From contig OZ038320.1 in assembly GCA_964035795.1 (NCBI GenBank), forward strand, positions 13,499,126 through 13,563,125: a DNA stretch of 64,000 nt, read 5' to 3'. Both the position numbers and the translations under genes were made by a program. The notes beneath the pieces are model-generated. The model saw only the letters and a list, made by a program, of their open reading frames with translations, was not told where the DNA came from and did not search any database. The stretch comes from Pterobdella sp. o SKG-2022 (taxonomy: Eukaryota; Annelida; Clitellata; Hirudinida; Piscicolidae). This document shows positions 1 to 13,500 of this stretch, one piece after another (within the stretch, counting starts at the first letter, position 1; each line of letters opens with the position of its first letter).

Positions 1-152
1 CTTCAACGTGTTCCTCATCTTCTTCAATTCTCCTAAAAACTTCTCTTTTGCATGCACTCTTGAACATAAATCAGTTCGAATTTATTATATAATATACTTA
101 TATACGTTCATTAACGAGCAACTATTTTCTTCTTTAGCCAAAGTGAAAAATT

Positions 153-263
153 CAAATTACTTGAACACAAAAGGTAATTTTATTATTACATACTTGATAA
201 CGTTACTTCGTTAACGAAAAGCTTTGAACTTAATAAAATTACCTTTTTTGTTCAAATAATTTG
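153..263. repeat. Foldback (MITE-like) element
   Basis: Arms of about 32 nt at 154-185 and 231-262 are inverted copies with roughly two mismatches (left core aaaggtaattttatta, right core taataaaattacctt). The spacer is about 45 nt. This resembles a non-autonomous DNA transposon or foldback. No target-site duplication was established. Confidence 0.55.
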
Positions 264-999
264 CAGTATCTCTTTTCAGGTGTTTGATACAAAAACAATA
301 AATAAATTTAAATGGCCGAGAATCTAACTTGGACTTGCAAGCCACAGACTTGAGGATACGTCTGACAAACTGACTCAAACTCCCTGTACACTCCTCTTGC
401 TTGTTCAAACTAGGACCTTGGTCAGTACAATATGAACTATTGACAATCAGTTATCCATAGCAATTTTTTTTAGTTAAAACATTTAATATATTTCATTTAA
501 AATTTACCATCCTAACCTTTCAGTATCTTTTTTTTTCAACATAGGGTAAATTTAAAAAAATTTTCAATTAGTTAATACTGCTGTATGAGTCCCAGTAGCC
601 AGGGTAGACAGCAGTTGGCTAATACTTTTTTCCACTCAACTCTATTGAGTGGGAAGATATTTTTCAAGCCATGGGATTAAACAGGATTTTGCTGGTCCAC
701 TACGAAAACAAAGATAAAGAAAGTTTGAGCACGTCTTTGATACACATTGACGAACTTCTCACGTGACCCTACCAACGAAGACGACAACTGATTAGTACGT
801 CAAAGATTTAAAGTTTTTTAAAAAAAGCTGATAATGGATTTCTGTCTTTTGGCTTAACACCACATACCAAGCAGATCATGGACTTATAGTTGCAAAACAT
901 CAACTGTTGGAGCCCAGTTTTTACTACCATATAAAAAGGCAGAACGCACACAAGATGTGTCTAATTTCTCATGAGATTCTAAAGTGGTTGCTTAGAAGA

Positions 1000-1310
1000 C
1001 AACATTAAAAAGTTTTTTAAATTTATCCCAGACAACTGAAAATCTGGTAACAGCTGCCAATTAAAACCTCTGTTTGCACACAACTTATCACCAAGACAGC
1101 TTAAAGGTTCTACATCCATTGTGGCATTACCAGAAACTACTTCTTTGGCAGGCCTATTATCCGAAGGTGTCGCTAAATTGAGACAGCGATAACATATATA
1201 AACATAATTTTTCAACTTTTCACACAAACCACTACATCTCTTGTAAACCCAATAAAAGCATGTGGAGTAAAAAATTGAGTTGACGGCAACACCTTTGCGT
1301 CATACACTTC
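1000..1310 (-). mobile_element. Degenerate LINE reverse-transcriptase C-terminal remnant
   Basis: Read on the minus strand, the segment encodes NSIFYSTCFYWVYKRCSGL and, further on, CLGDKLCANRG. This matches the C-terminal cysteine motif of many invertebrate non-LTR retrotransposons (typically C..C..WVHKRCSG followed by CYLGD). The frame is too short for an element and lies in a presumed kinase intron. It is an old 5'- and 3'-eroded copy. Confidence 0.7.
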
Positions 1311-1971
1311 AAGGAAAATTTTCAGATTCCCTTAGGTTCTCATAACCAAGCATCGTGAATTTGGGTTTTTTTTGAGTTCACCCACAATCTTTTCTATTTC
1401 CAATTTAATTTAAAAATGTTCAAGTTTTTTTGACCTTCAAAAAGTTGTTAATAAGTCAGAAAATATAGCCTGTGGATAACAGGTGCGAAGCTGAATGCCT
1501 TTTATCAACATACCCACTATGCAAAAAATGATAATTTTTGAAAATAAAAACAGATAAAACTAATTTCAATGTATAAACTATAATTGATTGCAGAAAATGC
1601 TTTATGACTTAAATGAACTTATTGAAAACCATATTTATTTGTTCACATAAATATATGCATTAGTTTGCCTATTGTAAAAAAATTCTTCATAAATAATTCA
1701 AGAAACATACAATTTCTCATGGAAATTAAATAAACAATTATAAACTATTCGAAAAAAATTTTGTTTGTTGTTAAAATCTTTTTAAAAATGGATAATTTTT
1801 GAATTTAGTAAAAGTTACCAGAAAAGTGAGCTAAGAGGTTCTTCCCAGAGCGGTCAACATTATATGATATGAAATCTGCTTGGCAACATGACAACTGCAG
1901 AATAAATGAAAAAAATACTAGCATAATGTATCTTATTGAGTAATTAAATAAGAATGTATCAAGCTTCATAC

Positions 1972-2457
1972 CTTGACAGAAAGTGTGAGTTCAGGATCAG
2001 AATCAAAAAGTGTTATGATTGTATGTTGTCTCCCCATGCTTTCCCTTATGCCTTGATATATGTTAATATTGTTGTTCAATGTATCAAATGAAATAGCATG
2101 AAATTATGTAGTTTCAAAAATTCACCAATATGGTATATAAGAGATGACTGGTGTTCTCTACTTGACATATCCACAACAGCCACATCAGCTTCATAAAAGT
2201 GCAGAAAGTTTGAAGATCCATGAAAGTCCAATGACTCCAACAAGACAACATCAAAATTTGCCTGAACACTTGAATGATGAAATATAAATGTCAAAAGTGA
2301 AATTCTCAAAAATTATGATTAATAATAATTCTTACCTAGAACAAGCTTTTCTGACCTCAGACAAAGCCATTAAACACATAGATTCAACTTTATTTTTCCC
2401 CGTTTCATTTTTAGAATCATCAACGCTTGTTACACAAACTACTTGCAAACTTGCCAT
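1972..2457 (-). CDS. MAP3K5-like: MAP3K5/ASK1-family kinase, N-terminal exons only
   Basis: Three exons: 2336-2457 (ATG at 2457), 2126-2268 and 1972-2051, joined in phase by 67- and 74-bp GT-AG introns. They give 115 residues. Residues such as FYEADVAVVDMS, SSLIYHIGIRESMG and TIITLFDSDPELT match the N-terminal thioredoxin-binding region of ASK1/MAP3K5 and MAP3K15 (human FYDADIAVVEMSD, LFYHLGVRES) in the same order and spacing. Family knowledge: ASK1 is a cytosolic stress-activated MAP3K upstream of p38 and JNK. The kinase domain is not in the window; the last exon seen ends in phase 0 with donor gtatga and the gene must continue to the left. The start is chosen because it precedes a MASLQVVCVTS stretch that leads straight into the homologous region. 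MAP3K5, MAP3K6 and MAP3K15 cannot be told apart here. Confidence 0.88.
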
Positions 2458-4535
2458 TTTGATTTTGATGATTATTTAAATTGGTTTTTCGTATTTGTAC
2501 AAAGTTCCTAACATGATCGTAGGTTTATGCCATTATATTGCATTTCATTCGCAATATTTTTAAATTTAAAAAATCTGAAATTATATTTTTCTTTTAAAAA
2601 AGTTTTTTATTTAGGCAAAAATTTTATCATTTATTGAAGAATATCAGGTGAAAAATAAATATTAATATATTTTAAAAGTTGATTCCTTTATAGCGATTTT
2701 TAAAGTTTCTAAATAATATTTTTAAAATTAATTAACGTGATTTTTAGACTGTTTCAATGAAAAATAGATGAATAAAATATTTAATGAGTGATTTTGAATG
2801 GTGTCTTAATTATAACCACTAAAATCATTTTATCATTTATTCTCTCACACAGTTAAAAAAATTTCACAATGATTTTTTAAATATTCAACACTAAATTTTA
2901 TAATATAAAAAATATTTTATGATTAGAATTATTTTTACTTCGCCGATGTTATTACCATTTTTTATTGTTTTAAAAATAGATTGAACAATTGCTAGACTTA
3001 CCCACAAAGGTTATTTATAAACTAAATTGTATCCTATTCATAACAATCAAGAATTTTTGAAACCTCGTCTTAAAATTTGCACAATATGAAATCAATTTTA
3101 TAATTAGATAATATCTGCATTGGGAGAGTTGCATCTATCTAATATGTCCATCAAGCAACAAATGAAAAATTCATCTAATTTTTAGTTGCTTTAATATACT
3201 TTAAAAAATCGTATTTTTTCCAAATTATGTAGAAATTTATCAATCAATTGTACAACCCAACAAGTATCCGTCGGCTTATAGCGAGTAATGGTAAAGATGC
3301 AGAGAATTTTCAACTGCTTTTTAAAAGCATATAATTTGATCCGTATAAAAAATCTTAACATCATTCTTCAAGTTCAGTTTTAAATAAGAAAAAATAATTT
3401 TTGTAAAAAAGAAATTTTCACCTATTTTCATTTAATTTTTTAACTTCTATGTTTTAAAAAATTATTCTTTTTCCCAAATTTTTAAAGTACTTTCGATAAT
3501 AGATTTTTTAAAACTAATTTAAGTTAGGAACTTCAAAACGATAGCAAGATCAAACAATTCGAGTATTTGAGAAGTCTAAAAATTACGACGGAAGTAAGCT
3601 GAAGGCAAAAACCATCAATTTAGTGCTCAAAGTGAAATGAGTTTTCCATCTTATGATATATAACTTATAATGCATTTATTTCTCATAATTATTTTATCAA
3701 GTTTTTGCTCAATTATGATTTTATAATTTTTTCCATAAGATTGATTCTATTGTTAATCTCATCAAAAGCTTTATAAATGCTATTTTAAAGTTTTAAAAGC
3801 AATTCTTTACGTTAAATTTTATACTTTAATGAGGTTTTAATTTGAACTTATTTTTAAAAGTATTTTACTTCATAAAATTCCCAAACCTTGAATAAATCTA
3901 AACTGAAAACATGGAAATTTGGTTGAAAGATTAATTCTAGTTCTAGTGTTAAATATAGTTTACCTTCCAGCAGATTCATTAAAGAGATCGAAAAATTTAT
4001 TAAAAGTAAAAATCAAACTATTATTTATAATTAAATTTAATGATTGAAATTATTTGAGAAATTGTCAAAAAATATAACATTTAACCGATTCATAACTTCA
4101 TAATGAAAATAACAATATAACACGAGTCATTCTTTTGCAATGAATAGAAGTCGCACTGAGTTTCCAAAACTAGTGAATGTTGTTATGAAAAATATTTTAA
4201 TCAAATGTGTAATTGTTTAGGAAAGTTTTTAAAGTGAAGAAAACTCGAATGAATGAAGAAACTGTTAAAACGAAGTGGAGTAACTATAAAAAACTTCACA
4301 AGCCCCTTGCCTTGGAGGGTGCAATGTCGTACGAAATTTTTCTGCAAAACAATGGCTAAATGAAAGTTATTCTATGTTAAAAATTAATCGAAATAGAGTT
4401 TTGAGCGCTATGTTATGAACATTTTAGTACATAAAGGAGATAATAAAGAAGATAAAAAAATTACAGTATTGATGTTTATAACGTTTCGGTTGTTGAAAAA
4501 AGTGAAGTTTCAATAAAAATAAATGATAAAAATCA
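2458..4535. other. Intergenic: 5' flank of the MAP3K5-like gene, 3' flank of the lectin receptor
   Basis: Very AT-rich, with no credible exon seen on either strand. It separates two minus-strand genes, so it should contain the receptor 3'UTR and the kinase promoter. I cannot point to specific elements. Confidence 0.5.
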
Positions 4536-7500
4536 CTAGTTATTTTGTTGGTAGATGCCGAAGGTCTGCGGGATTTGCAGAGCCTGTAGGTGCTGCGACA
4601 CGTTGGAGATGACGTCGATGTGCTCAACTGACTTGTTAACCATTTCTGAGTTCTGTTGCTTGTTTTCTACATTATTGTTGTTGTGATGGTAATGTGGAGT
4701 GTTTTTCGAAAAGAAGTGTTGCTGTTTATAGTGAGGAGAATCGTAAGCGAAGTATGAAGGAGGTAAACAGGACTGTGGCATTTGGCTACTAATTTGTTGT
4801 GAATAATATTGCTGTAATTGTTGCATTTGTCGTGAGGTATCTACAGTTTCTTTGAGAATTATTTTTTCGTTTCCACCACAACTACAGTAACAACTTCCTT
4901 CTGAACAATTATGCCCCATGTCGTCGCCTTCGTTCATGACGTCATTAGCTAAAGAACCTAACACGTGGTTTTTAATCACACTTCCGGTCTGGCAAAAAGA
5001 TTTGTTGTCTTTGTTGTGACTCACATTTTCAGCATGATTTTTTAGGCGGGATGACCTGTTGCTGAGTGCATGGGAGGTTATGCGATGTATGTATGTGGTG
5101 ATCTCATGTGAAATATTGTTTGGAAATAATGTTTTTTGATAATAGACGCTTCAAAAAAATTTATAGCAAAATTGTTGTCAGGAATAAATTGATTTGAGGG
5201 AAATGTGAAAGGTAAAAATTAAAAAGTATCGAGAAAACATTAGATGCTAGAAACGTAAAAACACAAAATGCTTGCAAGGGCTCGTAAATCAAAGAAAAAT
5301 CAATAAAAAAGAACATTTTGTTTTTTATAGCTGTGAGTTAAAAAATGCGTTTCAAATATTTTGAAATATTTGCTAAATCAAGTTTATAAAAAAATTTACA
5401 CCTTTCTAGAGAATGTTCAGAATATAGAATTGTATCAAATAAATTTGCCGCAAAACTTCAAACGACTAAAGGAAATCGATACAAAATTCAAAGCAAGAAA
5501 GAATATATCTCAGAAATCAACACCTCCCAAACAAAATCTCCGAAGAAATAAATAACAAGTTGAAATGAATCATGTTGAACAAAGGCATAGCGGCATATCA
5601 TAACAAGCATAGAGCAACCTCTTATTGAAAGCCACGATGATGGCCAGCATGAGGAAGCCGATCAGAAGTCCCAGGAAGAGTCCGATTAGCACTGCCATCA
5701 AGAGACCTGAGTCATTAGTTATTTAATTGATTTTTAATCAATGCTTTTCATGCCTTTCAACAATCTCTTGAATTATGTTATGTCTGATTTTTAAATGTCA
5801 AATAAATCTGATAAAACTTTTATGACAAAGCGAAGACTTTTTAATGTTTGAACTAATTTATTTCTTCTCAATTCCATAGCAATGCAATTCATAGTAACGG
5901 GTTTATAATAAATTTCACAGCAGTAAATTAAATAGAAATAGTTCCTTAAAGTCTGTTTTATGAGTATTACTTTTTAAATTTATATTGCAAATGTTTGGCA
6001 GCCTGGGATTCGACCATTGTATATTTTCTGGATTTGGTTTTAATGGTAATCCATATGTCGTCAAAATTAGTTTTGATACTTCTCCACTTCTTCATCTCGA
6101 AATGCGACTTACGAACCGATGATAGTTGTCAAACTGATGTTTCTCGGCTTTAAATATCCCTATTTTTTTCTTCCTTTATTTTTTTTGATAAAATTTTAGA
6201 GTATAAAAAGGAAAATTTCCTTTTAGTTCAAATTGAAACAAAGCGACATTTTAAAATTTCTTGAAAGAATGCTAATTATTTAAATTCACAAACGTAAGGT
6301 CATCACCGTTCTTGAGATAGTCAATAGAGTTGTCAGCGTGCAAGAAATTCGGTTGACCACTACCTTTACAGAGAATTATATATACATTTCAGTGGGTTTG
6401 GAAATTTCTGTATAATTTGGAAAAATAGATGTAGTAAAATAGTCTTGTTTTACTCAGTTAATTTTATTGAAGTTGTCTCATATAAATTTATTTCCTTAGA
6501 ACCTGCGGACCTTCTTTAAGCTTGTTGAAAGCAATTTGGTGAGTGATGAATGGAAAAAAAGCCTCGAGTTTTCTCATCATTTATTTAAAAACATCGCCAA
6601 AAATTGAAGAACTTCATGATTTTTTGTTTCGAGATCTAATACAAGCAGTGAAATATTAGCCCTTGTTATCTTAAGTTGCATCATAAATCTTATTTTATTT
6701 CATGAAGGTTTCACTTATACATATATCTTCGACTTTTTCATTAACCAATTTTTGTATTACATCTTCCACTTCAGTTTTCATCTCTCTATTCGACGTCTTC
6801 TAGTCCATCCATCATAGACTCATCACCACTTACAGTTATCAATCAAGCCAACTTTGCCAAACCAGATAAAGTCTGATTAATTAGCAACATCAGTGGTTGA
6901 ATGAAATCACTTTTCTGTTTAAACTTGAAAAAAAAACAAATAACTACTGAAACAATTAATCAAAGCGTGGAACAAGAAAACGAATAGGTACATAATCAAG
7001 CATTGAAACATTTCAACAACTTCAAAAAAACATAAATAAAAGAATAGCATCTTACTTCCAATTAATCAAGACCATTCACCCATCTTATAATACTTTTATC
7101 CACTCTCCCATACATTTCAATTTTGCATGCTTAACATCCTAATCAACCACCCTAATGTCTTCACAATTTTCATACTCAAACTCAATATTGCTTGAATAAA
7201 ATCAAATAGTGAAAAAAAAGTCGCATTTAAAAAATCTCAAAAAGCAATGTCAAAGTCTCAAATGTATTATTAAACTTTTTATTTTTTTACAACAAAAGCA
7301 TTAAAACCTGTAATAAGAACCCCGCAAAAGAATAGAAACCACTTCAAAACAATCAACCTCACCATCCATGGAGCCATCGGAGCAGTTACCCAGAGACCCA
7401 ACCCACCGACTTCCTTGGCAAACCAGGTTCCAAGCTTTTCTCGTGGTGTTGCAAGCCAACCTCACTCTTTGGCCGTCTCTCTTAGCCACCAACATCTTGT

Positions 7501-10500
7501 CCTTTACAACTGGATCTGAGCATCCCGTGACTGTGGATTGATGGGGTCGAGTGATCAGTTGAGTCTATCTATATGCAAATCTGTATGCTAGCAGTTTATT
7601 ATTTGTTATTTTTAAATATTTTAATTTAAAATTTTAAAATGTGTGTTTGCCTTGGTATTTGATGAGGAAGAAGATGCGCTCTGTGGCAACAATCACGTTG
7701 TACAGCGTCAACTGTGAGAAGAACACATTTTGAGGCTTTATCGAGATTATCTTTGAATCCTTAAATTTAATCCATCTTATCTTTCTAGTTTTTCAACTTT
7801 ACAAATGGAATGTGTCAAAAAAATAAAATTATTGGAAAATTTTTACACCTTAGAATGCGTTAATGAGATAGATTTTGTAGAATAAATGTTTGTTCATGAA
7901 GAAAAATATATTGATTTTTTAAAAAATATCTTCATTTAAATGTTTAAGAAAAAAACACAAATGTAAAATGTAGAATCTATTGAGTCTCGCTCAAATCAGT
8001 ATAAATAGCTTGCATTAGGGATTTTATTAATAAATACATTACGGTGAAAATGCCGATCCCATTTTAATCAAAAATCATTTGCAGCATTAAAATCCTTAAA
8101 GTTAAAAATGTAAATGACTTCCTTTGGAGAATAATCACATAATTTATATACTTTGTTTTTTTCTCATTCTTTCAATATTTCGTATTTTATGGTCTAATAT
8201 TTTTTAAAGCTTTTGAATACTCTTTTTTCTGTTTATTAGACACTATATACAACTTGTCTCGGCATTCTAGACACATATGATTCAACAGGTCAAGAATAAT
8301 GAGTTATTCAAACATCAACATTCTTGTTTTATAATTCAGAAGGACCAGGTGATAAAAACGAGCGGACATATAAATACACTACATCAAATGTTGACTCGGA
8401 AAAAATATTTTTCCATCGGATATTTTTGCATCTACTATTGCTTCTTATTTATCATCAACGTCACAATAATTTTGTCAAAAAGGTCACCTGAGTTTTGAGG
8501 GCGTTTGATTGGTGCACCACTGACTCACGTGTTTGTCCTCCACATATGATATTCTCCGAAAGTGGGTCAACTACTTTAGCATAAGCTATGCAAGTATTGT
8601 CATTGTTGCTGATGTTTTTATTAAGTTGGTTGACGGAATGAATGTGGAAAAGGTTGCGGGTGTTGGTAGAGTGGATTTTGTCAACTCCAAAGTCATAAAG
8701 GGTTAACTGTGGGATGTGGAAAAAAAAGTTTGAAAACTCAGACTTTTTTCAAGACTTTCACAATAAACACAACAAATAATTTTTCTATATTTAATTAAGA
8801 TTCATTTATATCAAAGATTCTTGTTTCAAAAAATCTTTTCGTTTGAGTTTAAATTGTATGAATTTTTAGTGTAGTTATTACAGTTTTTGAGTTTTGCAAT
8901 AAAACTCTGCAGAAAATTATTCTTTTCGTGGCAACATCAAATTTTTTTAAAAAAGTCTTGATACAAAAATTATAAAAACTAAAGTATACCCACAAAATTC
9001 AAACAAAAACCTCAGAAACAAGCGTGCCTTATAAATCTCAAAAAAGAAACAATCAGCAAGCGAAGGCCGTAAACAGTAATAACACCAATAAATTGAACAA
9101 AAGAATGCCATGAGAGACAAATAAAAAGTTTTTAAATGCTCTTTGAAGTTCAGCAACATAAATGAAAAAGGCGCTTATGAGGATGTAGGTGTAAGGAATA
9201 ACAGTGACAATTTTAATGAAAAATTTCTTGCATTTATTTTTAAATCTCATCTTTTATAGACTTTATGAATAAAAATAAAATTCATAATGCGATTAAGTTT
9301 CAATAGTTTTAGTTCAAGATAATGTATTTTTATCAATATTTCATTATGTTGTATTAAAAAGCTATTTCAATTATTCAAACCATGTATAAAGATTGGCACC
9401 AGCCACAATGGCTTATGGTCTGTATTACTTTATCGTTCCTCTTGACTCCTTGTGTATAATTTTTTTCTATTTATTTCTCCTCAACCACCAAACAAGGTTT
9501 CCATTTTAAAATAAATTATTATTGTACAAAAAACTTGGTTTATTGCTTTTTTCTTATTTCATTTTTATATTCTTTTTATAATTATTTCACACGCCATCAG
9601 CGCATAATAATCATAAAAAGCATATATCGATTCATTTTTTGCTGTTTTCAGAATAATAATGTGGTTTTAATTTTATTAATCATGTGTAAACATCCAAGCA
9701 AAGGTGCTTCCCCCATGACATTTGCTCATACACACGGATCTAAGCATATAATTATATTTATTATATACGCCACGACAAACGCATGAATATTTAAAGATTT
9801 TTTCCTAGTGCTTATTACTGCTCATTTTTATAGCGCTTCAGATCGTCAGGGCGATAATTCGTGATGTCAGCAATATATATGCTGATGACGCCAAAGTCAA
9901 CCGCTGGAAAAAGTAAGCTTTAGGAGTAATGGAAAAAAGTTGCAGTTGATGGAAGCATAGATTCAAAAGTTGCATTTATTTTAATTAACTTTTATTTATT
10001 CAATTTCCATTATTTTTATTTTTTCTTCAAAAGCTCGACAAAAGTTGCTTGGATATAATTGAAAAGAACGGCCGAATGCAATATTTGTCATCGGCTGATG
10101 GCCCTTATATAATTTTGAATTGTATATATTTTTAAAAGTTGGTTTTTGAGACGGTTATGAATATTTATGAAGGACACTCGAAAAAACATTCATTCTCAAC
10201 ATCTCAAGGAGTTTCAGACAAAACGCTGAAAACACTTAATGAAAAAATTAAAGAGGTAAAAGTATATATAATAGCATAATGAGGAGGAGAGACGAAGATA
10301 TAATGGATGAAAGAGGGAGATAAGAAGGCGGATTTATGCCTTAATAAATAACTGCCCTCATCGGCTCAACTGGTATCATAACAACAAAAATAACAATATC
10401 CTATTCAATAAGAATTTGTGTTAATAAATATCTGGCTTCATTAGCCTCAAAAATGACATAAAAATGACTCTCAGTAGTACTCTTAGTACAATTCTTCGTC

Positions 10501-13500
10501 GTTGAAGCAACAAGCGCTATAGTTTTGAAGGGGGAGTACAAACGCTCAGAAAACATAAATATTCCCTCAACACCCAAAGCATTTTTCAATAAAACAAAAG
10601 AATTGAATGAAATTGTCTTGCACTAGTGACACAACTCATAGATGACTTGAGTGTAGATTGACCGTTGTCCCCGTTACACTTTCCTAAAAACTTTTGAATA
10701 TGGATGTTTGAAAGTATCCTTACAAAAACGTAAACTAAGAAAACAATATGAACTGCAAAAAAATAAATGTTCAAAGTTTTTCTTTAGAATGTCCTTTTAA
10801 TAAGTCTTGCAGAACACGCTTCGAGGTTTGTGGAATGGCTGTCGAGAGTTATAAAACTTTGAATGGAACAGCTTTTAAACTTCATCTTAAACTAAAATTA
10901 CATCAATTTATTTCTTTCTAGTGCTCACTGCTTCATAATGGCGCTGGTAACCAAGTATGCAAAGTGGTCGTAGTGGTTTCCAGAGAGATGATAATATCAG
11001 TAATGATCAAGTTGGACTTAAATCAGCAGCATATAAATCCATTATATTTTATAAGAATGTCCAATATAACCCAAAATAAGATATATTAGAAGATTTTAAA
11101 TTCTGTAAAAATGTTCATTGAGGACGTCATTTAAGTATTCCTTCTTTGAAGCTATAAAAAATAAAAACTTATATTAATCTTTTTCAAAAACTTAGGCAAA
11201 GTTTTTGAAACTTTTTGACAAAGTCTATTAGCAAATAAATCTTTAATCAAAAACCTTTCTGTGCTGGAGCTCAAAACTTTTGTTCATTTTTAATTTTTTT
11301 TTCGCTTTTCTTTAAATTTCTTTCCTAATCTTTTCGTTTCTTTTTATTATTAGTGTTCACTCCTTTTTTCAGTTTACTTAGTAGAAAAATACCTTCAACT
11401 TTTGAGAAAGTATATTATATTTTCAAACCAGTATTCTTTTGCAACTTTTAAATCTGCAAAACTTACCATTCTTTTTCAAAATCCACTCCACATTCAGAGG
11501 GATTTCAGAGATTTAATAAAAGTTTAATTTTATTTATTTTCACACTATCATCTTCATTTCAAGCTCCTCTTCACAAATCAAAGAATTACTTGCTATGGAA
11601 TGTTGCAAAACAAGTTTTTTTTTATCAATAAAGACATCATTCTTTTAAATACAAACTTTTTCCAAAAACTTGAAAAGATAAATGAAATTCAAAACATCAC
11701 AACTGCCATCAAACGTTACTTCATAGCACACCTACACCTTCATCACCACCACCACCGCCTTCCACCCACACCATCCACCCACACGACCACCATCACCATC
11801 CACTGCCAGCTAATATTTTGCTTTAGAGAAGGGTAATTTTCAAATCACCCATCGCGCCTTGATTTAATGCCTGAAAGTTGTGTTCCTGTGAAGTTTTTTG
11901 GTATTCTGGAGCCCGTGTATTTTAAATCCGTGTTTTTTGAAACCCTGTTCATTTCTATTTTGTATGGCTTTCTTAATTTTAGCTTGTATAAAATTTATTC
12001 CTATGCAAAATTATATTGGTGATATTTTTTTTAAAGTTTATATAATGCGGTAATGACAAACATCGGCTGGTTTGGTTCATGTTGTTATTGCATTTTACGT
12101 GGTTTATAGTCTTTTTTGACGAAGTTTTAATGTGTTTTATGTGTTGTCACATTCTGAAATAATTACAAAAGTTATTTATGACATCACATATAAATGGACT
12201 TTTTTTATTTTGCTTCATCGACACTTCATACATTAAAGCCATGCATCAACTCCTCCTCCTTTTTCAACTTTCCTATTTCATTTTTAAACAACTTTTTTTT
12301 CAAGTTTATATTTTTCTCATCTCATTTTTAAGCTTTTATTTGATGTATCCTCATTCTTCTTGTATCATTTCAGATCCAAGTTTCTACATTTTATTTTTTA
12401 TGAGTTTTGCAGCGTTTTCTCAAATCATTAATATTTTTTGCTTATTTTTTCGCACTTTTTATATTCGCAAAAACAATACCATGCCGCCATGCAATCATTC
12501 CTGATCGATGCGCAAAATAAACAAACTCAAAATTGAAAAAAAATTATTTTTGCCCGCAAAATTTAAAATTTGAAAATTTTCGTTAGAATGCAATAATGGT
12601 AAAGGGTGCAAGATTTGGCGAGGGTACCTGCGTTTGATGACGTCAAGCTTGGAAGCTCCCGCTATTTCATCGTAATAAAACTTTTTTCAATTCTAACTCT
12701 TTCGAACATTCGATTTTTCTACTTTTTTAAGATAACGTCTAGTAAATATCGAATGGCACACAAAATATGGCATCATTATAAGGCACTTGAATGTGGCCCG
12801 TAAGAAAGGCGTGGTGCTAGCGAAAGGAGGCACGAAGAAAAAATTTTTTAGCAATTTATTTTAAAGTTAAATATCACAAAAATCTCATCACTAAAGATTT
12901 CCAAAAGCTTGCTTTCAGAGATTTTGGTTGGAAATAATGCACACTAGCCATGTGTGTCTATGGCAATGCAATAATGCTAAAAGTTACCAAATGTTATATA
13001 TTGTCAGCTTTTGAATATTTAAGTTTGAAAAAAAAAAAATTTTTACGAAAGAATGACATAAATGAATAAATAGAATTAACAAATGTTCAAACGCAAAAAA
13101 TTATGGTTTTAACAAAAATAATTGCCCAGAGCAATAAAGTACGTTTACAAAGTTGAGAGAAATGCAATATTCAAATCCCGCATCATACCCAGGCACCCCC
13201 ACACTCATGCTCTCCCCATTCTCTATGAACTCTCCCCCTTTCATGCCCCCCACACCCACCTTCATCGTTTGACCTTGCTGCATGGTCACTTCCCATGGAC
13301 ATCTTTCTGACCCTTGACCTGTTGACAAAGTCATATGGCTTGACAACCAGCCAATCAGAGGCTTTGAAACTTTTATGGGAGCGTGACGTGGTGGGTGGCA
13401 AACGTTGGCATGTGTTTGTACTTCAACTGGAAAAAGGTTGTTAGTTTATAAAAGTTGTGTCAAAAAAATAGTATATAATAGTTAATATCAAGTAATGATT

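Larger units (their letters stand above)
1..1971 (-). other. Presumed intron 3 of the MAP3K5-like gene
   Basis: No further ASK1 exon was recognised here, so this stretch is taken as part of a long intron. It holds a foldback at 153-263 and a LINE remnant at about 1000-1310. A minus open frame at 211-408 resembles nothing I know. Confidence 0.5.

Noticed and set aside
12178..12504. 108-codon plus-strand hydrophobic open frame
   Set aside because: Phe/Leu-rich product of T-rich sequence inside a receptor intron, no motif or splice logic.
13122..13401. Overlapping open frames on both strands near the CUB exon
   Set aside because: Only one minus frame continues the CUB domain in phase; the others are shadows.
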